Source of the DNA: Peribacter sp043814035
GTDB taxonomy: Bacteria > Patescibacteriota > Gracilibacteria > Peribacterales > Peribacteraceae
Assembly: GCA_043814035.1 (NCBI GenBank)
Contig: JBDRKJ010000003.1
Coordinates: 30,797-94,796, forward strand
Direction of reading: 5' to 3'
Length of the DNA stretch: 64,000 nucleotides
Shown here piece by piece: positions 53,701 through 62,314 of this stretch. Numbering within the stretch: the stretch's first letter is position 1; each line of letters starts with the position of its first letter. Below the pieces are notes generated by a model, which saw only the letters and a program-made list of their open reading frames with translations, was not told the origin of the DNA and made no database searches. The position numbers and the translations under genes are program-made.

Positions 53701-55638
53701 GAAATCCCGGGCAATTGGGCCAGTGAATCCACCCTGCCCCACCGCAATCTTGCGTGCCGACTTCACCGTACCGTTCGCCCGTAGAAAGAGAATCCATACG
53801 GCATGAGGAGAGGGGGGCCCATGGTACGAAAACGACGCGGCAGCAATGTCTTTCACGCCATCGCCATCCACATCACCGAGCGATGCCACTACTGCACCAA
53901 TGCGCTCGCCTTCGGCATCACCCGTTTGTAACCCTGCACTCCCCTCGAAGATCCGATAGACGGATTTCTGCGTGCCGTTGCTATTGAGCAGAACGATCTG
54001 CACCTCATTCTCGTGTGTGTCGGAACCACCGCCGTACTGGGTGGCACCACCCATCACGAGATCGTCGATGCCATCACCGTCGAAGTCGCCCAAGGTATCG
54101 AACGATCTGGTAGCGATGGTCATCGAGAGCACAACATTCGTCTCTGTGCCTTCCTCGCCAGGCAGAGCAACTGGGCTCATTTCGCCCGCATTACACTGAT
54201 TATTGTTGCAGCTTGCGAGTGGCGGCAGTTCGTAATCGTAGGGCGTGGTGAATGCGTTGGGGGATTCTGCAGTTGCGTACGCCTGCGGAGGGCAGAAGTT
54301 GCAGTCTTTGGCACAGCGATCCATCGAACCCGACAGAATGAGCTGCACTGCGCCAGTCACCTGCGACTGGTTCCCGCTACAGGAAAAATTCCTTGGCTGG
54401 CCGACGAGCAACTCTTTTTTGCCATCACCGTCCTGATCGGGCATGGCTGCGATAGAGAAATCGTAACTGCCTGAATTCTGTCTTTCGGCAAACATGCCGA
54501 GCTCCGACAGAAAGTACACCTTTGTGCCCTTCACGTTCTTCTGTGCATCGAGGTACAGAATCCAGATCATCTGTTCCATGGCGTATATACCGTTAGTTGA
54601 AACGGTCCCCCCAACCGCGAGATCGGTAATTCCATCGCCGTTCCAGTCACCCACATTTGCAACGGGCTTACCAAACGAGTTGCCACTCTGTTCATCTGCA
54701 AAATTCCACTGAGACGCAAAGCTCTCGCCCGGCACAATTCTTTTGCCGCTCGCCACGCTCCCATCAGTATTGAGTGAGAGAATGAATACAGTGTTGTTAT
54801 CACCCACTGCAATCTCTTTCTTGCCGTCACCATCCAGATCACCCAATGGAGCAATTCCATTCAACCAACCGTATAATTCGGGGATATTGAGAACAGTCTC
54901 GAGTTCGTCGTACGTAATCTCGTGCATGGATTCCAATCCGACATTTGAAGTTGGGCTGAAGCTGTTGAGCAACAAAATCTTCACGTTTGACGATGGCACG
55001 CCATTAACTGCGAGATCTTCTGTGCCGTTATTATCGATATCCCCGATGTTAGCAAGCGACCAGTGCGGTAAATCCGGCAAATCGTCCTGAGCTCCTCCCC
55101 AACTCTCTATTCTAATACTGTAATGCGGGTACCAATCTTCATTGCGACTGTAGACGTACCGGGGTTTGTCACTCTGCGCACTGAGTACGGCAACTCCTGC
55201 GCCAAAACCTCCCCCCCCGTAATCATTCTGTCCACGGTACCGGTTTGACTCGGCAATCGCTTCGTACTCTTTCACACGACCATCCGTCTCCATCTTCACG
55301 AGCCAGATATTCTTCGTTGTGGGGGAATTGAAACTACCTTCGTACACCGACCCCACAGCAAGAAAATCCGCGGCACCATTATTATCGACATCACCCGCAT
55401 ACGCCACCGCGCCGCCGATGGCTGTTTTGCCTGTCCTGCCTTCGGGCAGCGGTGGTGGAGGAATACGAATCGTTCCCCGCTCACCGATCTCACAACGACT
55501 GTTGCCGCACTGTGCGGGCGGCGCGACTTGTGCCTGCCATCGGCCGCCGTTGCTCACGATATTCCCCACGATGATCCCCGTCGCAACGAGTGCGAGAGTC
55601 GAGAGGGAACGCCGATAGCGGAAGAGACGAGAGAACAT
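50734..55638 (-). CDS. Giant surface protein: FG-GAP propeller repeats, poly-Ser, Cys-rich repeats, C-terminal anchor
   Basis: 1634 residues. Signal/membrane segment at about 10-30. Residues about 70-880 carry some eleven FG-GAP/VCBS-like units with calcium-loop cores such as GDVDNNGAADFLAVG, GDLDGDGKKEIAVG and GDFDGDGIDDLVMGG, i.e. one or two integrin-alpha-like beta-propellers. A poly-Ser linker (about 955-1005) contains a tandem 39-bp DNA repeat. Residues about 1005-1530 hold some fifteen CGNxxxExGEQCE-type repeats, followed by two DUF4215 units. The C-terminus GNTGPASVVVIAMGAAGGLAWMRRKRR is a motif plus helix plus basic tail like that of the next protein. FG-GAP proteins typically mediate adhesion. 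Six bp downstream of the 1350-residue gene. Confidence 0.87.
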   Translation of the reverse strand: MFSRLFRYRRSLSTLALVATGIIVGNIVSNGGRWQAQVAPPAQCGNSRCEIGERGTIRIPPPPLPEGRTGKTAIGGAVAYAGDVDNNGAADFLAVGSVYEGSFNSPTTKNIWLVKMETDGRVKEYEAIAESNRYRGQNDYGGGGFGAGVAVLSAQSDKPRYVYSRNEDWYPHYSIRIESWGGAQDDLPDLPHWSLANIGDIDNNGTEDLAVNGVPSSNVKILLLNSFSPTSNVGLESMHEITYDELETVLNIPELYGWLNGIAPLGDLDGDGKKEIAVGDNNTVFILSLNTDGSVASGKRIVPGESFASQWNFADEQSGNSFGKPVANVGDWNGDGITDLAVGGTVSTNGIYAMEQMIWILYLDAQKNVKGTKVYFLSELGMFAERQNSGSYDFSIAAMPDQDGDGKKELLVGQPRNFSCSGNQSQVTGAVQLILSGSMDRCAKDCNFCPPQAYATAESPNAFTTPYDYELPPLASCNNNQCNAGEMSPVALPGEEGTETNVVLSMTIATRSFDTLGDFDGDGIDDLVMGGATQYGGGSDTHENEVQIVLLNSNGTQKSVYRIFEGSAGLQTGDAEGERIGAVVASLGDVDGDGVKDIAAASFSYHGPPSPHAVWILFLRANGTVKSARKIAVGQGGFTGPIARDFGAALEGIGDFDGDGIPDLAVGDTGYGYYDSKPGGDYYNTTQEGYVHLLMLKRDGTVKSSKLLRASTFIAQPTLPSDDQPINPPEIEYWHFGADIASLGDLFNDTRRFLVVGAQSDIWTMAFNADGTLNTVKRTQGTAVANAGDQDGDGKTDLAVSTVPSQPQDCTDCTPSLSSVHFYHYDVLTDGTMERLWRESASGLNFYMSGERWYENLPGRQITTIRDLDGDQKRELIVLDSGAFLCKGSSHYGMMWLVFSGARRGRCENDCASVNFCSEQYGSPVCGNDNAESGEQCGEPALPSCTGGQTCQNCVCVGGGVSSSLSSSSTIAATSSSSSSSASVIGTSSSSSSSASVIGTSSSSSVSSISLPPAICSNGIIEPGEGCEIGYSCPGGGTCSSGCFCIGGQVSSVSSAASSASTASSAISTNCGNGVQEGAEQCEANLPCPTGQYCSNCQCVSPDYCGNSTVDPGEDCETDDDCAFEQFCSLNCLCYDDTGGNCGNGVLEASEECERDHPCNMGEQCQSCVCIDVPRCGNSLLERGEQCEVEDACPVGTACVSCLCQQNSGCGNGVLEQGEQCESDGQCGTGQFCNRLSCRCAGSSTESCGDGLVSAGEDCELGQPCSGFDEICNLSNCSCVSDLVTSLCGNAQIDAGEDCDIGFACGADEICNFAGCHCIPWEPRCGDAQLSDNEECDIGSGCSDISMACDMSQCVCAEPSPNAVCGDGLVAIGEECEVGVACPFAWSCDFPNCRCLNRPVCGDGIQHSGEQCEINAACLSSDQTCDFSNCRCVGNTIGCGNTILDPNEQCDDGNTEDGDGCDSVCKREWDMLVGGTATCGNGIVEAGEQCDDGNQVDGDNCSHLCVWEISIQFPGMVEGEQWTLDPVTGQVLQRGTLLQGAAGSSGVRDGTQVAGGTPGANRGAQTIVFPGQQGWGTTNGLLDQDGLPQYFPSYYGSALPIAPTGPIGNTGPASVVVIAMGAAGGLAWMRRKRR
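52640..52717. repeat. 39-bp tandem duplication in poly-Ser coding region
   Basis: Two adjacent 39-bp units (52640-52678 and 52679-52717) differ at one position. They encode a repeated SSSSASVIGTSSS unit in the linker of the 1634-residue protein. Confidence 0.9.
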
Positions 55639-55644
55639 AGAAAC

Positions 55645-58600
55645 TTAGGGCGTACTACGCCAGCGTGGGCAGCGAGCCGTGCCCGTGGGGCAACGGCAGG
55701 TTTGCGTGTCGCAGACCGCGGAACCCGAACAGGGTACTTGCGCTGTCGTGAGGCCATCTTCGCAATCCTCACCCCCCTCAATGCGGTAGTTGCCGCATGT
55801 GGCACTCTGTGTGGGCACTGCGCCGAGTAGCGTGCACTGACAGGTGCGCGTGTCGCAGCTGTATCCACTCGTGCAGCACACACCTCGCTCACACCCTTCG
55901 CCGAATTCCAATGAACCGTTACCGCATACCGCGGGAGCCTGCGAAGAGGAAGAGGAGGAAGTTGTGGGGAGCGAAGAGCTGCTGGAACGCGAAGATGAAG
56001 AGTATGTTATCGGAGCAGATGAGCTGCTGGAACACGAGGAGGAAGAGGAAGCGGACCCCGTAGAGAAAGAAGAACTGGAGGAAGAGCGACTCGAAGAAGA
56101 GCTGACACACCAGACAGTGGCTGTGTGACTTGCTTGGTTATCTGAGGGGAAATTATCGGTGAAACCCGAACCCGACACTGTGGCTGTCGTTTGTAGTGTG
56201 GTTCCGCACGCAGGCAGCGGACTGGGAAGAGTAAATCTGATGTCGTAATTCATGTAATCTTGATTCGGGACATTTGTGCGCGTGCACCGCACAACACTGC
56301 CACTGAGCACGCAGATGTTGCTAGAGTGCGATGGATCGAATACAAATCCTGCAGGTGCTGTCACAGTGAGCACCACCTGCGGCGCCACAGACGGACCTGT
56401 GTTGCCAACGTAGATCGAGTAATCGACATTCGTCTGCCCAGGCAGAATCGTATTATTGCCTGCACTCACTCCCTGCCGCACATGGATGACGGCGAGATTC
56501 GCCAATGAGGCGGCAGCGGAGGAACTTGAAGACACCGTACCGCCCACACACGTGCAACTGGTGCACGTTTGGCCATTCGCACAGTGATTCACCGAGACAG
56601 AGATCTTGTCGACGTTACCTGCGCTATTACCAAGAGCACCGCCATGGGTGACAACAAAATCCTTCGCTCCATTGCCGTCAAAATCCGCGACAGCGACACC
56701 GTAACTTGTTCTGTAGGTAAATGGTACCGTAAACATGACGCTCGAAGCGAAGTTCCCATCTCCCTGCCCCTTATACACGTTCAGCTGGGGAATCCCCGTT
56801 GCTGCTACCAAATCAAGGTAGGTGTCGCCATCAATATCCGCCAGAGCCGCTCCATAGAAAACATTAATGTTTATATTAGGTACCTCACGAAATGTTCGAT
56901 TGCTCTCAGAGATCACCGTGCGAATCCCCGGCCCATTATGGTTCAAAACGAGATCGGCATCTCCATCGCGATCCACGTCGCCGGCATGCACGCTCATGAG
57001 ATTTCCATCATAGTTGGTTCTGAAAATCACAGGGGCGCTTAGGCCGCCCTGCCCATCCCCGAAGAAATACTGCACAGACATTCCTGACTGATCTCTGCCG
57101 ACGCATGCTACGTCGAGCTTCCCATCGCCATCATAATCTGCGGCTTCATTCCACTCATACTCGCAATGACTGTATGCACCCTCGGATGCATCCTGTAATT
57201 TCTGAAAAGTCATCCCTGCGCCCCCCAGATATACGCCTGCGCCTGCATCGGGAATAAACACATCAGGATCATCGTCATGATTGAAATCGCCCACTAAAGC
57301 AAATAATGCGAGAGGTAGCCCAGCCGTCACGGCCTCCTGAAACGTACCATTTCCATTCCCTTTCAGAATAAGAGGTGTGCCGCATTGAACCAATACGTCG
57401 AGCACACTATCAGCGTCGAAATCAGCCACTTTCATTGGATAACACGCCAGATAGGGCAACGGAGTGGAAATGGCTGCAGACAAGACCCCTGTGCCATCTC
57501 CCAGAAACACTGAAAGAGACCCTTCCGTAATTCCCATATTGAGCGAGACCACATCCATCTTTCCATCACGGTTGATGTCAGCCGTAACTACCTGATTGGG
57601 GGCAACGCCAGTTGCATGACTGCGTGCTGCGCTGTCGCACTGCTCACCGGTATTCTTGGTGCCGTTGCCGCAGGTAGGTCCTGCGGAGGAAGAGGAAGAG
57701 GAAGAGGAAGAGGCAACAACCACGGTGACACACCGACAAGAGGCATTGCAGGTTTGACCAGAGGTGCAGCCTGCAGTAGTACCATCACATTGTTCATTCC
57801 CGTTGCGAGTACCATCGCCGCATGATTCTCCTTGAAGTGTGATGTTCGTACAGGTGGAAGAGCAGTACGTACAACTGCCACCATACACAGGGGTACAGAC
57901 CTGACCATTCTGGGCGCCGTTGTCGCAGGCTTCTGTCCCCTCTTTCGCTCCATCGCCACATGTAGGAGTCACCACCACGCATGTCGGCTGCTGACCCGCT
58001 GAGACGATCATGGCAGCATCAATGGCAAACTTGGCATTTCTCGGGGCGGTATTCTCGGCATAGGCAAAGATCCCCACGTAACGGTAATCCGAGGTGATGG
58101 TAATGTTGCCAATGAGTTTCCAGTTCCTCCCGTTACAAGTAAAACTGGCAGTGGGAGCCTGCTTCTGGTTGACTTCCAGTCTCGTCCACCCATTATTTTC
58201 AGACGGTAAGGAGATGAGCCCCATAGACCGGTCGACTTTGTAGGTGACCTTGTTGGAATAACTGGAACTCGGTTCCCACGTCACATAAATTTTGTACGAG
58301 CCAGGCTGGTTTATCCTTGTCCCCCACCCTCCCCACTCGAGCGGAGTGGTGGGACTTTGCGGCCCTGTCGCATGGATGTGCTGACCACCGCGAAACCCAG
58401 AGGAGGTATCAGTGGACCACGTTCCTGTATGTGATATGAACCCGGCATCGGCATCGTCCAAGATCAGATCATTGACTGTAATTGCGGAGGAAGAAGAGGA
58501 GGAAGAAGAAGAAGAAGAACGGGGTGCCACAGTGGGAGCGCAGATCGTTCCGTTATTGCCGGTACTGTATCCGCATTCAACATAGTAGAGAGGACGCGGG

Positions 58601-59697
58601 CTGCCGGCTGCAAAGAAGCCCTGCGATGTGTAGCACGTATAACTATTGCCGTAGAGTGATTTGCAATCCGTCTTTTGATCGAGGCATTGCTGATCTCCTG
58701 CGTCACAGAAAGAAGCAGAAAACACCTTATTCTCGCTGAATCGAGCGCCAGCGTCATCGCGATCACCAATCGCCCACATCTTTCCTTTGAAACTGAAAGC
58801 AACCTTCGCATTGATCTCGTTTAAATGAGTGAGAGCGATGACATTGGCCCAACTCGCACCGTTAGGGGAGATTGATGCTTTTCCTTGTTTTGACTCGATG
58901 AACCACAGGTACTGCCCATAGTCCAAGGGAGATAGCCAACTCCTCGGATCGCTACCATCGGTCTGGCGCGGTCCCGTATTGGTCCAAGCACTACCATTCC
59001 AGACATAAATCGGTCCGCTGCCGAAGACCATGATACGATCGTTAGAGACGACGGAGTTGGCGCTGGTGACATCGAAGTTGAACGATTTGTTTGCCGCTAT
59101 CGCCCACTGAGTTCCATCATGATAATACGTTTTCGTCTTCGTCACGAGCCAGAGTTTGTTCTGGAGCACATGCACCAACGGAAGCTTCTGTGCAGCCGGA
59201 AGATCGTATGCAGGTTCGCGCTGCCAGGAGCTGCCGGTAGGAGAAGAGTAGGCGAGAGCACTCAATGATGCAGGGTCACCTGCCTGCCCCCCGAACACCC
59301 AAAGTTTGTTCTGAAACCACACGGCAGTGTGATCGGAAATCGGCACGGGAAAATCGCCCGCTTTTGTCCATTGTTTTGCATTCGTCGAAACGAGAACGTC
59401 TGATCTAGCTGTAGTGTACTGACCGAAATCCCGTCCACCGATATGAAAGACCTTCGTATCTGTCGGTGTAATGGAGTAGCCCCCCCAGGCGAAACCAGCA
59501 TGCCCGCTCGTGTACCCGGCTGAGTCCCATGCCACATAGCGCGTGTTCGTTCCGAACGTGTCATTCACCTGCGCCCGCAGAAAACTGGGGCTCTGTACAT
59601 CGCTCTGCAGCGCCCAAATGAGCGCGACGACGCTCACCAGACCGAAGCTGCCCTTGAGAAATGTCGCCGAGAGAGGAGAGCGCAGCATCTGGAACAT
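55645..59697 (-). CDS. Giant mosaic surface protein (Kelch-like, golvesin-like, DUF4215, FG-GAP, DUF11)
   Basis: 1350 residues. Signal segment about 12-30. Then: Kelch-like propeller (about 50-345; KVFHIGGRDFG, KLWVFGGQAGD, KMWAIGDRDD); a Cys module; poly-Ser (about 395); a golvesin/Xly-CBD-like beta domain (about 410-565; DDADAGFISHTGTWSTD, INQPGSYKIYVTWEPS); DUF4215-type repeats (about 570-660); poly-Ser; FG-GAP/VCBS units (about 690-990; ADINRDGKMDVVSLN, GDVDRDGDADLVLNHNG); a DUF11 domain (about 1075-1195; VDYSIYVGNTGPSVAPQVVL); poly-Ser; and a final Cys-rich segment. It lacks the C-terminal membrane helix seen in the next two genes, so it is either released or retained by another partner. 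First of the three-gene run. Confidence 0.85.
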   Translation of the reverse strand: MFQMLRSPLSATFLKGSFGLVSVVALIWALQSDVQSPSFLRAQVNDTFGTNTRYVAWDSAGYTSGHAGFAWGGYSITPTDTKVFHIGGRDFGQYTTARSDVLVSTNAKQWTKAGDFPVPISDHTAVWFQNKLWVFGGQAGDPASLSALAYSSPTGSSWQREPAYDLPAAQKLPLVHVLQNKLWLVTKTKTYYHDGTQWAIAANKSFNFDVTSANSVVSNDRIMVFGSGPIYVWNGSAWTNTGPRQTDGSDPRSWLSPLDYGQYLWFIESKQGKASISPNGASWANVIALTHLNEINAKVAFSFKGKMWAIGDRDDAGARFSENKVFSASFCDAGDQQCLDQKTDCKSLYGNSYTCYTSQGFFAAGSPRPLYYVECGYSTGNNGTICAPTVAPRSSSSSSSSSSSAITVNDLILDDADAGFISHTGTWSTDTSSGFRGGQHIHATGPQSPTTPLEWGGWGTRINQPGSYKIYVTWEPSSSYSNKVTYKVDRSMGLISLPSENNGWTRLEVNQKQAPTASFTCNGRNWKLIGNITITSDYRYVGIFAYAENTAPRNAKFAIDAAMIVSAGQQPTCVVVTPTCGDGAKEGTEACDNGAQNGQVCTPVYGGSCTYCSSTCTNITLQGESCGDGTRNGNEQCDGTTAGCTSGQTCNASCRCVTVVVASSSSSSSSSAGPTCGNGTKNTGEQCDSAARSHATGVAPNQVVTADINRDGKMDVVSLNMGITEGSLSVFLGDGTGVLSAAISTPLPYLACYPMKVADFDADSVLDVLVQCGTPLILKGNGNGTFQEAVTAGLPLALFALVGDFNHDDDPDVFIPDAGAGVYLGGAGMTFQKLQDASEGAYSHCEYEWNEAADYDGDGKLDVACVGRDQSGMSVQYFFGDGQGGLSAPVIFRTNYDGNLMSVHAGDVDRDGDADLVLNHNGPGIRTVISESNRTFREVPNININVFYGAALADIDGDTYLDLVAATGIPQLNVYKGQGDGNFASSVMFTVPFTYRTSYGVAVADFDGNGAKDFVVTHGGALGNSAGNVDKISVSVNHCANGQTCTSCTCVGGTVSSSSSAAASLANLAVIHVRQGVSAGNNTILPGQTNVDYSIYVGNTGPSVAPQVVLTVTAPAGFVFDPSHSSNICVLSGSVVRCTRTNVPNQDYMNYDIRFTLPSPLPACGTTLQTTATVSGSGFTDNFPSDNQASHTATVWCVSSSSSRSSSSSSFSTGSASSSSSCSSSSSAPITYSSSSRSSSSSLPTTSSSSSSQAPAVCGNGSLEFGEGCERGVCCTSGYSCDTRTCQCTLLGAVPTQSATCGNYRIEGGEDCEDGLTTAQVPCSGSAVCDTQTCRCPTGTARCPRWRSTP

Positions 59698-59803
59698 GGA
59701 CTTTGCGCCACTGTATCACTTCTCTCGCTCTTTCTGCGGTGCGACTTCTTGCGCGCAAACAAAAATGTTGGTTGGCATGAAAGCGGAGAGGCGGATTCCC
59801 CCT

Positions 59804-61216
59804 TTACAGCTCTACCACTTCCTCGCGATCGGGCTTGTGGATGACCAGTTCGGGACGCGCCTTCAACAAGCGCTCCTCAAAGGGCTCCATCTGGTCGATT
59901 TCCCCATGAACGAGGATGAGCGTCTTGAGGTCATCGGTCTTGAGCACAAACGAATCGAGGTCGGCCATATCGGCATGACCGGAGTAAGCGGCAATATTCG
60001 TTATCTCCGCCTTTTTTGAGAGCATCCGGTCAAAGATACGCACTTGCGTCACTGCGGGATCCACGAGTCGGCGTCCGAGTGTATTCATCGCCATGTACCC
60101 CACGGCAACCACGGCATTGCGCGCATCTTCGATGCCATTCTTGAGATGATGGCGTATGCGTCCTGCCTCGCACATGCCCGACCCTGCGAGAATAACCATT
60201 GGCCCCGGTGTTCCGTTAAGCGCCTTGCTCTCTTCTGGAGTTTTAGTGAAGCGCACGAGCGAGAACTGGAACGGATTCTTGGCCTTAGCCAGAAACTTCT
60301 CGTACATGTCTTTGTCGTAACACTCCGGATGTTTCATAAAGACCTCGGTCACCCTGGCCGTGAGCGGTGAATCGACGATCACCGGCAGGGCAGGAATTTC
60401 TTTGCGATCCCACAAGAGGTGCAAGTCGTAGAGCAGCTCTTGCGCGCGCTCAAGTGAGAATGCAGGAATGAACACTCTGCCACCACGTTCGGCGGTGCGT
60501 ACGATCACATCACGCAGATGATGGCGCGCCGTATCAATATCCTCGTGCGAACGATTGCCGTACGTCGACTCGCAGATGAGCGTCTCGACCGGCGGCATGG
60601 GTGCGGGATCCCGAATGATGGGCAGCATGTTGCGTCCCAGATCGCCGCTGAACCCGATGCGGTGCGTCTTGCCGTTCTCCGTAACTTCGAGCACCACCAT
60701 CACGGCTCCCACGATGTGCCCGGCCTCTACAAACTGTGCACGCACACCATCACAGACATTGAACCACTCACTCATATTTTCACCGCGAAAGAGCACCATG
60801 CACTCTTTGGCATCCTTCTGTGTATAGAGCGGACCTTCGGTCGGCAGCTGCGAATTTTTGAGGTGCTTGCGAAAGTACTCTTCGTCTTTCTCTTGAATGT
60901 ATCCACCATCCTGCAGCATCACCTCGGCCAAGTCTTTAGTGGCGTACGTACAGAACACCGGCCCCACGTATCCACGTTTGAAGAGTACGGGAATGCGCCC
61001 CACGTGATCCATGTGCGCATGAGAGAGAATGAGCGCATCAATATCTTTCTTCGGATCGAATGCAAATGTGGCATTCTTCTGCGCCGATTCAGAGCGCTTG
61101 CCCTGAAAGAGCCCGCAATCGAGCAGTATGCGACGTACTCCCCCCGGCGTTTCGATCTGAATTTCGTGGCAACTGCCGGTGACTTCCCGTGCGGCGCCGT
61201 GGGGAATAAATTTCAT
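59804..61216 (-). CDS. Beta-CASP metallo-beta-lactamase RNase (CPSF/YSH1-like)
   Basis: 470 residues from the ATG at 61216. Metal and catalytic motifs: LILSHAHMDHVGRIP (HxHxDH), VEAGHIVGAVMV, GFSGDLGRN; then the beta-CASP domain (about 190-390) with GGRVFIPAFSLERAQELLYD and LAGSGMCEAGRIRHHL; then the final motif AAYSGHADMADLD and LVHGEIDQM. These enzymes act as endo- and/or 5'-exoribonucleases in RNA maturation and decay. Length and motifs fit the bacterial CPSF-like (RNase J-unrelated) group. A 34-codon leader ORF that repeats its first ten codons ends on its start codon. Confidence 0.93.
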   Translation of the reverse strand: MKFIPHGAAREVTGSCHEIQIETPGGVRRILLDCGLFQGKRSESAQKNATFAFDPKKDIDALILSHAHMDHVGRIPVLFKRGYVGPVFCTYATKDLAEVMLQDGGYIQEKDEEYFRKHLKNSQLPTEGPLYTQKDAKECMVLFRGENMSEWFNVCDGVRAQFVEAGHIVGAVMVVLEVTENGKTHRIGFSGDLGRNMLPIIRDPAPMPPVETLICESTYGNRSHEDIDTARHHLRDVIVRTAERGGRVFIPAFSLERAQELLYDLHLLWDRKEIPALPVIVDSPLTARVTEVFMKHPECYDKDMYEKFLAKAKNPFQFSLVRFTKTPEESKALNGTPGPMVILAGSGMCEAGRIRHHLKNGIEDARNAVVAVGYMAMNTLGRRLVDPAVTQVRIFDRMLSKKAEITNIAAYSGHADMADLDSFVLKTDDLKTLILVHGEIDQMEPFEERLLKARPELVIHKPDREEVVEL

Positions 61217-61320
61217 TAATCTCTGGGGAATGAAAAATATTGCAAGAGGCCCCATGGAATTCCGAGCCGAAGGCGAAGGATGAAGTGGGGTCGGGCCGCA
61301 CCGTGGGGAATAAATTTCAT
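61216..61320 (-). CDS. 34-codon leader ORF echoing the start of the beta-CASP gene
   Basis: The ORF begins MKFIPHGAAR, identical to the first ten residues of the downstream gene, with only third-base differences in the DNA (GGT/GGC, GCG/GCC, GCC/GCA, CGA/CGG). After that it diverges (PHFILRLRLG...) through a CGAAGG-containing palindromic unit. Its TAA overlaps the real ATG (TAATG). It could be a coupling leader peptide or a relic of partial duplication. Confidence 0.5.
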   Translation of the reverse strand: MKFIPHGAARPHFILRLRLGIPWGLLQYFSFPRD

Positions 61321-61364
61321 GGGGTGTTTTCCGAATCAGGTATCACGTCGTATAGACAGTTCTA

Positions 61365-62150
61365 TTATAGCCCAACTGAAGCTAAAAGTTGAGTCCTCTC
61401 TGCGTCCGTCAGAGGACGAAGTTGCCCAAGTTGGAGACGCGCATCGCGCAGCGTCATGATTCGCACGCGCTTGAGTGCCACTACCGGGTTTCCCACCTTC
61501 TGGCACATGCGACGAATCTGGCGATTCTTGCCCTCGGTGATGGCGATGGTAAATGTTTTTGCGCCGGTCTTACGCGCCTGTGCGGGTTTCGTCTTCTCAC
61601 CTTTAATGGTCATGCCTCTGCGCATCTTGTCGAGCGCGCCCTCCGTGATCGGCTGTTCCACCGTCACCGCGTACTCCTTCTCGTGGTCGAACTTGGGATG
61701 CGTGAGCCGGTACGCCAGCACGCCGTCATTGCTGAGGAGCAGCAACCCTGCGCTCTCTTTATCCAGACGCCCGATAGGGTATATCTTCCCTCGCAGGTTT
61801 TGCGGGAGGAGATCACGGACAGAGGGAGAAGGAAAAGAATTAGAGGAAAGAGAAGAAATAAAGGATGACCGCTCTCCTCTATTTCCTTTCTTTCTTTTAT
61901 CTCCTCTGTCTCCTTCGATATTCGTCGTCACTACCCCCGTAGGCTTATTCATGAGGTAGTAGAGCATCTCTTTTCTGGCTTGCAACACTTTGCCATCTAC
62001 CTCGATGATGTCGGCTTCAGGATCAGCTTTCTGCCCCAGCGAGGCTCTGACACCATTCACCTTCACCAGCCCCTGCGTGATGTACTCCTCGGCTTTGCGT
62101 CGCGAACAGATGCCCCTCGCAGAAAGAATTTTCTGTAAACGCTCACTCAT
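61365..62150 (-). CDS. Pseudouridine synthase, RsuA/RluB family
   Basis: 261 residues from the ATG at 62150. An N-terminal S4 RNA-binding domain (about 1-55; MSERLQKILSARGICSRRKA) is followed by the catalytic domain with GRLDKESAGLLLLSNDG (catalytic Asp), KEYAVTVEQPI, and the C-terminal ITEGKNRQIRRMCQKVGNPV. A low-complexity insertion at about 82-112 (EGDRGDKRKKGNRGE... plus a Ser-rich run) lies between sheet segments where related enzymes have a short loop. Target 16S (RsuA) versus 23S (RluB) cannot be decided. Confidence 0.93.
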   Translation of the reverse strand: MSERLQKILSARGICSRRKAEEYITQGLVKVNGVRASLGQKADPEADIIEVDGKVLQARKEMLYYLMNKPTGVVTTNIEGDRGDKRKKGNRGERSSFISSLSSNSFPSPSVRDLLPQNLRGKIYPIGRLDKESAGLLLLSNDGVLAYRLTHPKFDHEKEYAVTVEQPITEGALDKMRRGMTIKGEKTKPAQARKTGAKTFTIAITEGKNRQIRRMCQKVGNPVVALKRVRIMTLRDARLQLGQLRPLTDAERTQLLASVGL

Positions 62151-62241
62151 ACTTCCAGTGTAGCGACGTCCTGAGCGAAGTCGAAGGGCGCCGCGAAGCG
62201 ATACCCCGTGCCGAAAGGATTTTCTGTAGACGTTCAAGCAC
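62143..62241 (-). pseudogene. Duplicated 5' fragment of a pseudouridine synthase, fused to a palindromic repeat
   Basis: A GTG at 62241 opens 32 codons whose first 18 read VLERLQKILSARGIASRR, matching the neighbouring gene's MSERLQKILSARGICSRR at codon level but with synonymous changes. The copy is then interrupted by CCTTCGACTTCGCTCAGG (minus strand of 62170-62187) and ends at a TGA seven bases inside the real gene. It is either a leader ORF or a relic. Confidence 0.6.
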
Positions 62242-62314
62242 GGAACCATGCTACCCCAGACTGCCCCCCCTACAGAAAGCGATTGTGTATGAAAAATTTG
62301 TTATAGTAGGCCAA

